From the NCBI RefSeq assembly GCF_002943565.1, contig NZ_PJCH01000003.1:70001-134000 (forward strand): a stretch of DNA of 64,000 nucleotides. The letters are read 5' to 3'. Each line of letters begins with the position of its first letter. Position 1 is the first letter of the stretch. The notes under the pieces are model-generated. The model searched no databases. It was not told where the DNA came from and was given only the letters and a program-made list of their open reading frames with translations. The stretch is from Hyphococcus luteus. Lineage in GTDB: Bacteria; Pseudomonadota; Alphaproteobacteria; Caulobacterales; Parvularculaceae. Position numbers and translations under genes: made by a program. Below are positions 42,609 through 51,041 of the stretch, piece after piece.

Positions 42609-44248
42609 ATCCTCGCCACGCCGAAGACGTTCGGCCTTAACGCGCGATGCTCAGCTTCTGCGACCGTATCGAGACAGAAGGCCAGCATTTTACGGCTGTC
42701 GCGCGGATCGATAAGCCCGTCATCCCACAGCCGCGCTGTTGCAAAAAGCGCCGTCGATTCCGCGTCATAAGTATCGACGATATGCTTCGCCATGCCGTCT
42801 AGAAACTCGGCGTTCGGCTCTTCGCCTTTTCGGCGCGCGCCTTCCTCCGCGACGATGCGCATGGTTTTCGCCGCCTGTTCGCCGCCCATGACGGCGATGC
42901 GGTTGTTGGGCCAGGCGAAAATGAAGCGCGGATCGAAGGCGCGCCCGCACATGCCGTAATTCCCGGCCCCGAACGAAGCGCCAATATGCAAGGTGATTTT
43001 CGGCACGCGCATATTGGTCACCGCCTGGATCATCTTCGACCCATGCTTGACGATGCCGTGCTGTTCGGCGTCGGTCCCGACGAGATAGCCAGTGGTGTTC
43101 TGCAGAAAGACGACCGGATTGCCCGCCTGCTCCATCAGCTGAATGAACTGCGCGACCTTGGCGGCGCCGTCGGCGTCGATGGGCCCGTTATTGGAAATGA
43201 TCCCGACTTCGTGGCCGGCGATCGCGGCTTGGGTGCACAGCGTCGCGGGTCCGTAACCGTCCTTGAAGCCGAGCATGTCCGAGCCGTCGACGAGCCGCGC
43301 AATCACCTCGCGGCTATCGTAAGGCTGGCGGTAATCCACCGGCACGATGCCAAGCAAATCTTCGGCGCTGTAAAGCGGCTCCTCATACTCGCGCGTTTCA
43401 CCAGTCTTGTCCCAGCCGAGCTTCGCCACGATCTCGCGGGCAATGCGCAGGCCGTCGCCGTCGTCCTCGGCCATATATTCCGCCGTGCCGGAGACGTGAT
43501 AATGCATCTCCGCGCCGCCGAGTTCCTCATCCGTGGCGATTTCGCCCGTGGCGGCTTTCAGTAAAGGCGGCCCCGCGAGAAAGACTTTCGACTTGCCGCG
43601 CACCGCGACCACATAATCGGAAAGCCCCGTCTGATAGGCGCCCCCCGCCGTCGACGATCCGTGCACCACGGATATGACCGGACAGCCGGCGGCGGAAAGC
43701 CGCGCGAGGTTGGCGAAGGTGCGCCCGCCCGGCACGAACATTTCGGCCTGGCGCATGAGATTGGCGCCGGCGCTTTCGATGAGCTGGACGAAAGGCAGTT
43801 TATTCTCGAGCGCCAGCGCCTGCGCTCTTAAGGCTTTATGGACGCCCATGGGCGTCGCCGCGCCGCCCTTGATGCCGCTGTCCGACGCCGAGACGACGCA
43901 TCTGATGCCGGAGATGAAGCCGATGCCGGACATCCCGCCGCCGCCGGAAATATTTTTATCCCCGTCATCGTCATGCATCTTGTAGCCGCAGAGCGTCGAG
44001 ATCTCGACGAAAGGCGCGCCGCGATCGAGCACCAGCGCCAGACGTTCGCGCGGCAGAAGCTGGCCCCGCTTTTCGAATTTCGGCTTGGCGCGGGCGGAGT
44101 TTTCGATGACCTTTTGCTCGAGCGCGCGGAAGTCCTCGATCAGTTTTAAATGATCGGCGCGGTTTTTCGCGTAAGCTTCGCTTCGCGGATCGATCTCGCT
44201 TTCAAAAACCGGCATCGTTTCCCTTGGATTCTTGTTTTCACGGATCAT
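42605..44248 (-). CDS. Acyl-CoA carboxylase, carboxyltransferase beta subunit
   Basis: Beta subunit (547 residues) of the biotin-dependent acyl-CoA carboxylase. The crotonase-fold core shows 'IESAGANLMRQAEMF' and 'GSSTAGGAYQTGLSDYVV', and 'FLAGPPLLKAATGEIATDEELGGA' (in pieces). The second half has 'GASFGAGNYGMCGRAFDPRF', the usual C-terminal carboxyltransferase block. It belongs to the methylcrotonyl-/geranyl-CoA carboxylase group; by eye it looks more like AtuC than LiuB, but this is an impression. It heads the operon; the gene upstream is divergent. Confidence 0.9.
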   Translation of the reverse strand: MIRENKNPRETMPVFESEIDPRSEAYAKNRADHLKLIEDFRALEQKVIENSARAKPKFEKRGQLLPRERLALVLDRGAPFVEISTLCGYKMHDDDGDKNISGGGGMSGIGFISGIRCVVSASDSGIKGGAATPMGVHKALRAQALALENKLPFVQLIESAGANLMRQAEMFVPGGRTFANLARLSAAGCPVISVVHGSSTAGGAYQTGLSDYVVAVRGKSKVFLAGPPLLKAATGEIATDEELGGAEMHYHVSGTAEYMAEDDGDGLRIAREIVAKLGWDKTGETREYEEPLYSAEDLLGIVPVDYRQPYDSREVIARLVDGSDMLGFKDGYGPATLCTQAAIAGHEVGIISNNGPIDADGAAKVAQFIQLMEQAGNPVVFLQNTTGYLVGTDAEQHGIVKHGSKMIQAVTNMRVPKITLHIGASFGAGNYGMCGRAFDPRFIFAWPNNRIAVMGGEQAAKTMRIVAEEGARRKGEEPNAEFLDGMAKHIVDTYDAESTALFATARLWDDGLIDPRDSRKMLAFCLDTVAEAEHRALRPNVFGVARM

Positions 44249-44326
44249 CGCCCAGCGCGGGCCGCCGGGTCAAACGCTTCGCGCAGCCTCTGGACATGCC
44301 GCAAAAGGCGCTTATCTGAAGCTCTC

Positions 44327-44881
44327 ATGAAGACCGTGCCCTATTTCGCCTATGGCTCGAACATGCTGACGGCGCGCCTCGCCGCCCGCTGCCCCAGCGC
44401 GCGCCTTATCGGGCCGGCTGAAGTTTCGCGCCATCGCCTCGCCTTTTCCAAGCGCAGCCATGACGGGTCGGGCAAGGCGACCCTGGCGGCGTCCGGCGCC
44501 GAACATGACGTTACATTGGGAATATTGTTCGAAATCGGGATCGAGGACATGCCGGCCCTCGACGAGGCGGAAGAACGGGGAACCGGTTATGACCGTTTCG
44601 ACGCGTTCGACGTTCATTGCATGACGCGGGGCGAGATCGTTCCACACATCACTTACCTGGCGCGCGCGCCGGTAACAGGGCTTCTTCCTTATGACTGGTA
44701 TCTGGCGCTGATCGTCGCCGGGGCTCGCGAACATGAGCTTGGCGAGACTTACGTCAAGGCGCTTATCGATACGCCTTGCGCGCCCGACCCGCAGCCTGAC
44801 CGCCCGGGCCGGCGCATCGCCCTCGCCGCGCTCAACGAAGCGGGCTACGCCGACGAGGCCGACGCGCTCAAAAGCCGCTAG
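44327..44881 (+). CDS. Gamma-glutamylcyclotransferase-type protein
   Basis: A 184-residue member of the GGCT-like fold, which cyclises gamma-glutamyl amino acids to 5-oxoproline. The start 'YFAYGSNML' is the substrate-binding loop; 'EERGTGYDRFDAFDVH' (about 84-99) includes the catalytic Glu position. The C-terminal helices 'DWYLALIVAGAREHEL' are common in this group. The ATG at 44327 is chosen because the loop then lies near the N-terminus. The longer upstream frame is a shadow. The stop overlaps that of the convergent cytochrome gene by 4 nt (CTAG). Confidence 0.88.
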   Translation: MKTVPYFAYGSNMLTARLAARCPSARLIGPAEVSRHRLAFSKRSHDGSGKATLAASGAEHDVTLGILFEIGIEDMPALDEAEERGTGYDRFDAFDVHCMTRGEIVPHITYLARAPVTGLLPYDWYLALIVAGAREHELGETYVKALIDTPCAPDPQPDRPGRRIALAALNEAGYADEADALKSR

Positions 44882-45438
44882 TAGTCTTCTTCGTCCAACC
44901 CGGGAATGCGCTCGCCGCGCTGGAGATAGTCCGCCCAGTCGTCGCTGCGCCAGTGCGGCGCGTCGATAAACCAGTCGCGCATCTCCGCCGGGATCGACTC
45001 CTCGGTCAGGAGCTTCTGCTCCTCCGGGCTGGCGGCGAAGGCGGCGAGATCGGCGATGTCCTGCGCGTCGAGATCGATGACATAGCCGAGCTCCACCGCC
45101 TGCAACGCAGTCATCGCCGGGGCGCCGCGCCACATGCGCGCGGAAAAGTCGAGCGGATTGACCGCATCCGGCGCCGAAGCGGCGGAAAGATCGGGCGCGG
45201 CCGTCCCGCCGACGCCGTTCACCTGGTGGCAGATGACGCAGCCGCGGGTGATGAACTGAAGCCGTCCGCGGCGCGCATTCATGTCCGGCGTTTCCGCCAT
45301 GACCGGCGCGGGCGGCTGCGTCAGGCCCTCGCGCACCGCATCGGGTTTATTGGTTTCCTGCGCAGCATCTTCGCCGCAGGCCACGGTTCCGGCAAGCGCC
45401 AGCACGGGGAGAATTTTGAAGAGAACGGGCAATTTCAT
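44878..45438 (-). CDS. Single-haem cytochrome c, probably lipid-anchored
   Basis: A 186-residue exported cytochrome c. The signal ends 'VACGED' with Cys21, a likely lipidation site. The haem motif is 'CVICH' (67-71) followed by 'GVGG'. The axial Met is probably in 'RMWRGAPAM' (about 101-110). The C-terminal part ('WRSDDWADYLQRGERIPG') is not part of the haem domain. It would carry electrons in the periplasm. Neighbours give no clue to its partner. Confidence 0.85.
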   Translation of the reverse strand: MKLPVLFKILPVLALAGTVACGEDAAQETNKPDAVREGLTQPPAPVMAETPDMNARRGRLQFITRGCVICHQVNGVGGTAAPDLSAASAPDAVNPLDFSARMWRGAPAMTALQAVELGYVIDLDAQDIADLAAFAASPEEQKLLTEESIPAEMRDWFIDAPHWRSDDWADYLQRGERIPGLDEEDY

Positions 45439-45473
45439 GGAATAGTCTCCATAGGTTTAAAGGGCTGGCATAA

Positions 45474-45968
45474 CTATCCTAGGAAGTCATCTTCCCATTT
45501 CTTACGAGCTTTTTTTACTTTCTTTTGGGAGGCCCAATTTATACGTCCAAATGTATCAGAGAGACCAACTTTGCTTGGATTCTCGGCTAGAAGACTATCC
45601 TGCACCCATGGGAATATAAGAGTTACCTTCTCCCCAACATCTAGACGCTTAGGTAGCTGACCAGATAACAAATTTTCGTAATCGTGAATCATAACTCCTC
45701 TGCTAGATTTTCTCATTACTCTATCCAAAATGTTTCCTCTACGAAAATTGATCACTTGGAGATGCACATTACCAGGCCCATGATTAACAGCGTCAATAAT
45801 TAGTTTATCCTCTGGCTGAAGACCCGCCGGATAAATTCGCGCTTTATCGATAGACACAACCACTTTTGGTTTGAGAATCACATCTCTGTATATATTCCAC
45901 CCAAGTGATATTGCCGATATAATAATAGCTGCGACACTTACTATAATTGTGATTACAGTTGCAGTCAT
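45474..45968 (-). CDS. Small anchored protein in AT-rich DNA
   Basis: Not recognised. A 164-residue protein with one N-terminal transmembrane helix (about 5-27) and a soluble domain rich in beta strands ('KPKVVVSIDKARIYPAG', 'LIIDAVNHGPGNVHLQVINF'). It ends with a basic segment 'KKVKKARKKWEDD'. The ATG overlaps the stop of the GST gene (ATGA), so it is coupled to it. The base content is much more AT-rich than the flanking genes, which suggests transfer. Similar short anchored proteins are common in accessory DNA and have no set role. Confidence 0.65.
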   Translation of the reverse strand: MTATVITIIVSVAAIIISAISLGWNIYRDVILKPKVVVSIDKARIYPAGLQPEDKLIIDAVNHGPGNVHLQVINFRRGNILDRVMRKSSRGVMIHDYENLLSGQLPKRLDVGEKVTLIFPWVQDSLLAENPSKVGLSDTFGRINWASQKKVKKARKKWEDDFLG

Positions 45969-46582
45969 TGGTTTGTATCTTTCGCTATTGACCGCTGAAA
46001 ACCCTTTCTCCCGGTCAATCTATCCCACCAGTCTTTTACATTGGGGCTCATGGCTTCGGTAATGCCGAGCGTATTCGCAAAATAGAGGGCGTAACCGACG
46101 CAGATATCGGCCATCGTAAAACGGTCCGCACAGAGATAGTCGCGGGCCTCGAGCGCCGCCTCGACGGCGCGCCAGCGGCCGAGAAACCATTTGCGGTAAT
46201 CCTCTGCGACCTGCGGCTGGCGGCGCTCTTCGGGCTCCAGCGCCGAATAGCGAAAGACCAGGGTCTGCGGAAAGGTGAGCGTCGCATCGGACCTGTGCAG
46301 CCAGTTGAGATAGGCGCCGTACTCTTTTTCGTCCGGACTGACGGCGAGCGGCGTCGGGCCGTATCGAACGCCCAGATATTCGCAGATGCCGGCGCTTTCG
46401 GTCATCGTCACATCGCCGTCGATGAAACAGGGCACGGTGCCGAGCGGGTTTACCTCCTTATAGGCTTTGTCGAAGACCCGCGGCGGAAACTGCAAAGTGA
46501 CGAGCTCATAATCGAGTCCCATTTCCTCCAGCGCCCAAACGCAGCGCAGCGACCGCGCGCCCTGACAATGATAGAGTTTCAT
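45965..46582 (-). CDS. Glutathione S-transferase family protein
   Basis: A 205-residue GST. The thioredoxin-like N-domain has 'MKLYHCQGARSLRCVWALEEMGL' (in pieces), then 'NPLGTVPCFIDGD' with the cis-proline loop and 'TESAGICEYL' for the glutathione gamma-glutamyl contact. The C-domain contains 'FTMADICVGYALYFA' with the N-capping Asp. Ser at residue 11 is the likely glutathione-activating residue. The ATG at 46582 is preferred to one 9 residues upstream. The next gene downstream overlaps by ATGA. Confidence 0.88.
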   Translation of the reverse strand: MKLYHCQGARSLRCVWALEEMGLDYELVTLQFPPRVFDKAYKEVNPLGTVPCFIDGDVTMTESAGICEYLGVRYGPTPLAVSPDEKEYGAYLNWLHRSDATLTFPQTLVFRYSALEPEERRQPQVAEDYRKWFLGRWRAVEAALEARDYLCADRFTMADICVGYALYFANTLGITEAMSPNVKDWWDRLTGRKGFQRSIAKDTNQ

Positions 46583-46658
46583 CGGCAACCATCCTTTCGC
46601 TGACGGCATATGTAGCGCTGCGTTGACGCCCGCTCAAATGAGGAAGACAGTCACGCCC

Positions 46659-47834
46659 ATGACAGAGCCGCTCTCTTTCGACGTAACGCGCCTGCCCTCG
46701 CCGCATCTCAATGACAGCCATGAGGCGTGGCGCCAAACGGTGCGCGCTTTCGTCGACCGCGAAATCAGCCCCCATGTGAACGAATGGGACGAAGCCGGCG
46801 CCTTTCCGCGCGAATTGCACAAGAAGGCCGCGGCCGCGGGCCTCATCGGTCTTGGCTTTCCGGAAGAGTATGGCGGGATCAGCGACGGCGTCGACGTCTT
46901 CCATTCGCTGATCGCGGCCGAAGAGCTCGCCCGCGCCGGCTCCGGCGGCCTTGTCGCCGGGCTGATGACTCACGGCATCGGCCTGCCGCCAATTATCGCG
47001 CTCGGCTCGGAAGAGTTGAAACAGCGCATCGCCCCGGCGGTCCTCGCCGGCGACAAGCTGATCGCACTTTGCGTCACCGAGCCCTCCGGCGGCTCCGACG
47101 TCGCCAATCTTAAAACCAAGGCCGTGAAGAAAAACGGCGGCTATATCGTCAACGGCGAAAAGACCTTCATCACAAGCGGGCGCCGCGCCGACTATCTGAC
47201 CGTCGCCGTGCGAACGGGAAGCGGCGGCGCTGGCGGTCTGTCTTTCCTCCTCATCGAAGCTGACCGACCGGGAATCACGCGCACGCCGCTGAAGAAAATG
47301 GGCTGGTGGATGTCGGACACCGCCAGCATCCATTTCGATGATGTCGCCGTTCCGGCGGAAAACCTCATCGGCCAGGAGAATGCGGGCTTCGCCGGCATCG
47401 TCGCCAATTTCAATATGGAGCGGCTGTCCATGGCGGCGCAGGCGGTCGCCTTCGCCCGCGTTTGCATTGAGGACGCCGCGGCATGGGCGCGCGACCGCCA
47501 GACCTTCGGCAAGCCGCTCGCAAAACATCAGGTCATCCGCCACAAATTCGCGGAGATGACGCGGATGACAAACGCCACGCAAAGCTATCTCGACCATTGC
47601 GCCTGGCGCGTGATGAAAGGCGAGTCGCCCGTCGCCGAACTCTCGCTCCTGAAAGTTCAGGCGACGCGAACGATGGAGTTCTGCGCCCGCGAAGCGATGC
47701 AGATTTTGGGCGGCGCCGGTTTCATGCGCGGGTGCCGCGTCGAGCGCATTTATCGCGAAGTGCGCGTCATGGCCATCGGCGGCGGTTCGGAAGAGATCAT
47801 GAACGATCTCGCCGCAAGACAGATGGGCCTTTAA
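46659..47834 (+). CDS. Acyl-CoA dehydrogenase, second copy
   Basis: An FAD-dependent acyl-CoA dehydrogenase of 391 residues from the start used here. '[18 protein letters not shown]' (about 138-155) and '[19 protein letters not shown]' are family blocks. The medium-chain Glu position is Gly ('AIGGGSEE'), and a Glu in 'NMERLS' (about 254) is the likely base, as in the long-chain or isovaleryl group. GAGGAAG lies 12 nt before the ATG at 46659; earlier starts at 46638 (ATG) and 46623 (TTG) lack a ribosome site. It differs from the copy at 41015-42196. It faces an acyl-CoA ligase, suggesting joint fatty-acid use. Confidence 0.85.
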   Translation: MTEPLSFDVTRLPSPHLNDSHEAWRQTVRAFVDREISPHVNEWDEAGAFPRELHKKAAAAGLIGLGFPEEYGGISDGVDVFHSLIAAEELARAGSGGLVAGLMTHGIGLPPIIALGSEELKQRIAPAVLAGDKLIALCVTEPSGGSDVANLKTKAVKKNGGYIVNGEKTFITSGRRADYLTVAVRTGSGGAGGLSFLLIEADRPGITRTPLKKMGWWMSDTASIHFDDVAVPAENLIGQENAGFAGIVANFNMERLSMAAQAVAFARVCIEDAAAWARDRQTFGKPLAKHQVIRHKFAEMTRMTNATQSYLDHCAWRVMKGESPVAELSLLKVQATRTMEFCAREAMQILGGAGFMRGCRVERIYREVRVMAIGGGSEEIMNDLAARQMGL

Positions 47835-49381
47835 GCGGTCTGCCCGGCTCTCAACGCCGTTTTCAAAATCTTGCCCGAGGGATTGCGCGGCAGCGCGTCG
47901 ATAAACTCCACATACTTCGGCTGCTTGAAGTCCGCAATCTTGCCCTGGAGAAAGTCTTTGACGCCCGCCTCGTCGAGATCGGCGCCGGCGCGTTTGACGG
48001 CGACGACTTTCACGACCTCGCCCCATTTCTCATCCGGCGCGCCGATAACGGCGACATCGGCAATCCCGGGACATTTGGCCAGCACATTTTCGATTTCGGC
48101 CGGATAAATATTTTCACCGCCGGAAATGATCATGTCCTTGATGCGGTCGACCACATAGATGAAACCGTCCTCGTCCATATAGCCGGCGTCGCCCGACCAG
48201 TACCAGCCGTCCCGGATCGCCTTTCCCGTCGCCTGCGCGTTCATCCAATAGCCGTCCATGATGAAGGGCGCTTGCGCGACGATTTCGCCGGTTTCGCCCT
48301 GAGGCAGTTCCTCGCCGGTCGCGGGGTCGCAGATTTTGACGGCGCAGCCGGGAAACGGCCGCCCCGCGGAAACCCGCTGGGCTTGCCCTTTCGCATGGTC
48401 GTCATGCTGGAGCGTCGAGACGGCGCCGGTCGTCTCGGTCATCCCGTAAAACTGAGTGAACGCGGCGTTTGGCGCGGCGGCCATGGCCGCATCGAGCAGC
48501 GGCTCGGGCATGGGCGCCGCGCCATAGCTGATCCCGGCGAATTTCTCGAGCGAAACGCCCGCGCTCTTCGCCGCCTCCAGGATCATCATGATCATCGCCG
48601 GCACGAAGAAGGAATTGATCGGCGACTCGCCCTGCAGCTCTTTTACGATGGCGGCGGGATCGAACTGGCGGTGCTGGATGACCGGCATGGACCGGGCAAT
48701 CCCCATGATCCCGAAATTGACGCCCGCCACATGGAAATGCGGCAGGGCGTGCAGCATCGCCTCATCCTCCGTCTGCGGCATGATGACGGCGGCGCCGGCG
48801 CCGGCGGCGCCGACCTCGTAGTAGCAACGATGGGTGAGGATCACGCCTTTCGGCAGACCTGTGGTGCCGCTGGTGTAAAGCTGCACGACAATGTCGTCGG
48901 GCGACGGTTCGAAATCCGGCTCTTCGGCCTCCTGCGCGTCAAGAAGCGCGTCAAAGCAATCAGGCCCGCCCGTTTCCAGCACCATGGTTTTGACGCCGCC
49001 CGCGCCGCCTTCTTTTTCCAGCGCTTCGAGAAACATGGTTTCGCCGAGCAGAAGCGCCGGCTTTGCGTCCGCGATAATCTGCGCGACCTCCGTCGGGGCG
49101 AGGCGCCAGTTCACCGGCGTCATCACGGCGCCGATCTTCATGGCGCCGAACAGCGCGTCCCAGAAAGTCGCCACATTGCGCGCGAGCCAGACGATCCGGT
49201 CGCCGCGCCCGACGCCCAGCGCCGTCAGCGCCTGCGCCGCGCGATTGGCGCGCTCATTCATCTCTCCATAGGTGAACCGGCGGCCTTCAAAGATCAGCCC
49301 GGTCTTGTCAGGCTGACGACGCGCCTGTTCGCGAATCAGGTCGGCGATGATGGGCGGGTTGAGGATCTCGCGCTGGCTCAT
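47831..49381 (-). CDS. AMP-dependent acyl-CoA synthetase/ligase
   Basis: ANL-superfamily acyl-CoA ligase (516 residues) that activates a carboxylic acid through an acyl-AMP. The ATP motif is '[11 protein letters not shown]', followed by 'GMTETTG' (A5), '[14 protein letters not shown]' (A7) and the catalytic Lys in '[10 protein letters not shown]' (A10). The N-terminus has no transmembrane helix. The chain length of the substrate cannot be told. It is convergent with the second acyl-CoA dehydrogenase (4 nt overlap) and is followed upstream by 151 nt shared with the nitronate monooxygenase gene. Confidence 0.93.
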   Translation of the reverse strand: MSQREILNPPIIADLIREQARRQPDKTGLIFEGRRFTYGEMNERANRAAQALTALGVGRGDRIVWLARNVATFWDALFGAMKIGAVMTPVNWRLAPTEVAQIIADAKPALLLGETMFLEALEKEGGAGGVKTMVLETGGPDCFDALLDAQEAEEPDFEPSPDDIVVQLYTSGTTGLPKGVILTHRCYYEVGAAGAGAAVIMPQTEDEAMLHALPHFHVAGVNFGIMGIARSMPVIQHRQFDPAAIVKELQGESPINSFFVPAMIMMILEAAKSAGVSLEKFAGISYGAAPMPEPLLDAAMAAAPNAAFTQFYGMTETTGAVSTLQHDDHAKGQAQRVSAGRPFPGCAVKICDPATGEELPQGETGEIVAQAPFIMDGYWMNAQATGKAIRDGWYWSGDAGYMDEDGFIYVVDRIKDMIISGGENIYPAEIENVLAKCPGIADVAVIGAPDEKWGEVVKVVAVKRAGADLDEAGVKDFLQGKIADFKQPKYVEFIDALPRNPSGKILKTALRAGQTA

Positions 49382-49532
49382 GTCTCTCCCTGTCGTTTTC
49401 TTTGGTTTGCAGGGAAATTACGCCGGGAATGAACGCCAAGGCAATCGCCGCTGTGGCGCGCTTTTCTGCCTTTACCGCTTGCAGGACGCGCCCTGCTCCC
49501 TTTAGCTAGACCGAAGATCTCAGGAGAAATTC

Positions 49533-50498
49533 ATGCCGTCCCTTGAAGAGATTAAGTCCAAACTGCGCCTGCCCGTCATCGGCGCGCCGATGTTCATCGT
49601 CTCGACGCCGAAGCTGGTCATCGCCCAGTGCCAGGCGGGCGTCATCGGCTCTTTCCCGGCGCTCAACGCCCGGCCCGCCGAAAAGCTCGACGAATGGCTT
49701 GTGGAAATCAAGGAGGCGCTGGCCCGCCACGAAGAAAAGCAGCCGAACCTTCCAACAGCCCCTTACGCCGTCAATCAGATCGTGCACCGCACAAACGAAC
49801 GGCTGATGCATGACGTCGAGGCTTGCGTGAAGCACGAAGTCCCCATCGTCATCACCTCGCTCGGCGCGCGCGAAGAAGTTTACGAGGCGATCCACTCCTA
49901 TGGCGGGATCGTCCTGCACGACGTCATCAACAATACGTTCGCAAGGAAAGCGATCGAGAAAGGCGCCGACGGCCTTATCTGCGTCGCCGCCGGCGCCGGC
50001 GGCCATGCGGGCGTCATCTCGCCTTTCGCGCTGGTGCAGGAAATCCGCGAATGGTTCGACGGCCCCCTCGCCTTGTCCGGCTCCATCGCCCGGGGACAAT
50101 CCGTTCTCGCGGCCGAAGCCATGGGCGCCGATTTCGGTTATGTGGGCTCGGCCTTTATCGCGACAGAAGAAGCGAACGCCGACGACGCTTACAAGCAGGG
50201 CATTGTCGACGGGCGCGCAGACGATATTCTCTACACCAACTATTTTTCCGGCGTACACGGCAATTACCTGAAGCCTTCGATCAGGAACGCCGGGCTCGAC
50301 CCCGACAATCTGCCTGAAAGCGATCCGTCGAAAATGGATTTCAAATCCGGCGGCGAAAACGCCAAGAAAGTCTGGAAAGACATCTGGGGCTGCGGCCAGG
50401 GAATCGGCGCCGTCACGGAAGTCACGACGACCGCCGCCCTCGTCGACCGCTTTGCCCGGGAATATGACGCGGCGAAGTTGAAACTTTGCGGGCGCTGA
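49533..50498 (+). CDS. Nitronate monooxygenase
   Basis: A 321-residue FMN-dependent (beta/alpha)8 nitronate monooxygenase that detoxifies alkyl nitronates. 'LPVIGAPMFIVSTPKLV' and 'GAGGHAG' (about 152-158) are characteristic, and 'GFIA'-like 'GSAFIATEEAN' contacts FMN. The missing or present His base cannot be settled here, though His appears in 'NQIVHRTNERL' (about 72-82). The creA-type gene follows 3 nt later. Members can also act on other small substrates; the class is secure, the substrate is not. Confidence 0.9.
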   Translation: MPSLEEIKSKLRLPVIGAPMFIVSTPKLVIAQCQAGVIGSFPALNARPAEKLDEWLVEIKEALARHEEKQPNLPTAPYAVNQIVHRTNERLMHDVEACVKHEVPIVITSLGAREEVYEAIHSYGGIVLHDVINNTFARKAIEKGADGLICVAAGAGGHAGVISPFALVQEIREWFDGPLALSGSIARGQSVLAAEAMGADFGYVGSAFIATEEANADDAYKQGIVDGRADDILYTNYFSGVHGNYLKPSIRNAGLDPDNLPESDPSKMDFKSGGENAKKVWKDIWGCGQGIGAVTEVTTTAALVDRFAREYDAAKLKLCGR

Positions 50499-50501
50499 TC
50501 C

Positions 50502-50984
50502 ATGCGCGACCTCTTTATACTCGCCGGTCTCTTCGCCGCCCTCGCCGCCTGCGGCCGCAGCGACACGGAAGTCGGCGAATTCAAGAACGACTGGATCGGC
50601 AACGAGATCAAGGTGGAGGCCCTCGCCGACCCGAAAGTCGAAGGCGTCACCTGTCATCTCTCTCATTTCGACCGCGGCTTCTGGGACCGGGTGGCGAAAG
50701 GCAACTGGTTCGAGGACCCATCCAACGCCTCCATCGCCTGCCGCCAGACCGGACCGATCCGCATCGGCGATATCGACATGGGCAAGGACGGCGAGGAAGT
50801 CTTCTCCCAGCGCATCAGCCTCGTCTTCAAATCCATGGCGGTGCGCCGGATTTACGACGCCGAGCACAAGACCCTGATCTATGTCGCCTTTAGCCGGCGG
50901 CCCGTGGAGGGTTCGGCGAAAATGGCGATTTCGACGATTTCGCTCTATGGCGAGGACGCCGTGATCGCCGCGCCGGAAGAATAA
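50502..50984 (+). CDS. creA: CreA family protein
   Basis: A 160-residue CreA-type exported protein of unknown function. The signal peptide ends at 'LAAC' (residues 14-17), so a lipid anchor is possible. Family blocks are 'GVTCHLSHFDRGF' (about 48-60), 'IACRQTGPI', 'DGEEVFSQR' and 'DAEHKTLIYVAFSRR'. The pair of Cys suggests a disulphide. It is cotranscribed with nitronate monooxygenase by its 3 nt gap. Confidence 0.9.
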   Translation: MRDLFILAGLFAALAACGRSDTEVGEFKNDWIGNEIKVEALADPKVEGVTCHLSHFDRGFWDRVAKGNWFEDPSNASIACRQTGPIRIGDIDMGKDGEEVFSQRISLVFKSMAVRRIYDAEHKTLIYVAFSRRPVEGSAKMAISTISLYGEDAVIAAPEE

Positions 50985-51041
50985 GCCCCGTCTCCGATAG
51001 GGTGTTCCAAGGCGGGGCGAAACCGCGTAGCGTCGGCGCCC

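Noticed and set aside
46506-48026. A 506-residue minus-strand frame over the second acyl-CoA dehydrogenase
   Set aside because: It has Arg/Ala-rich shadow composition and no conserved motifs.
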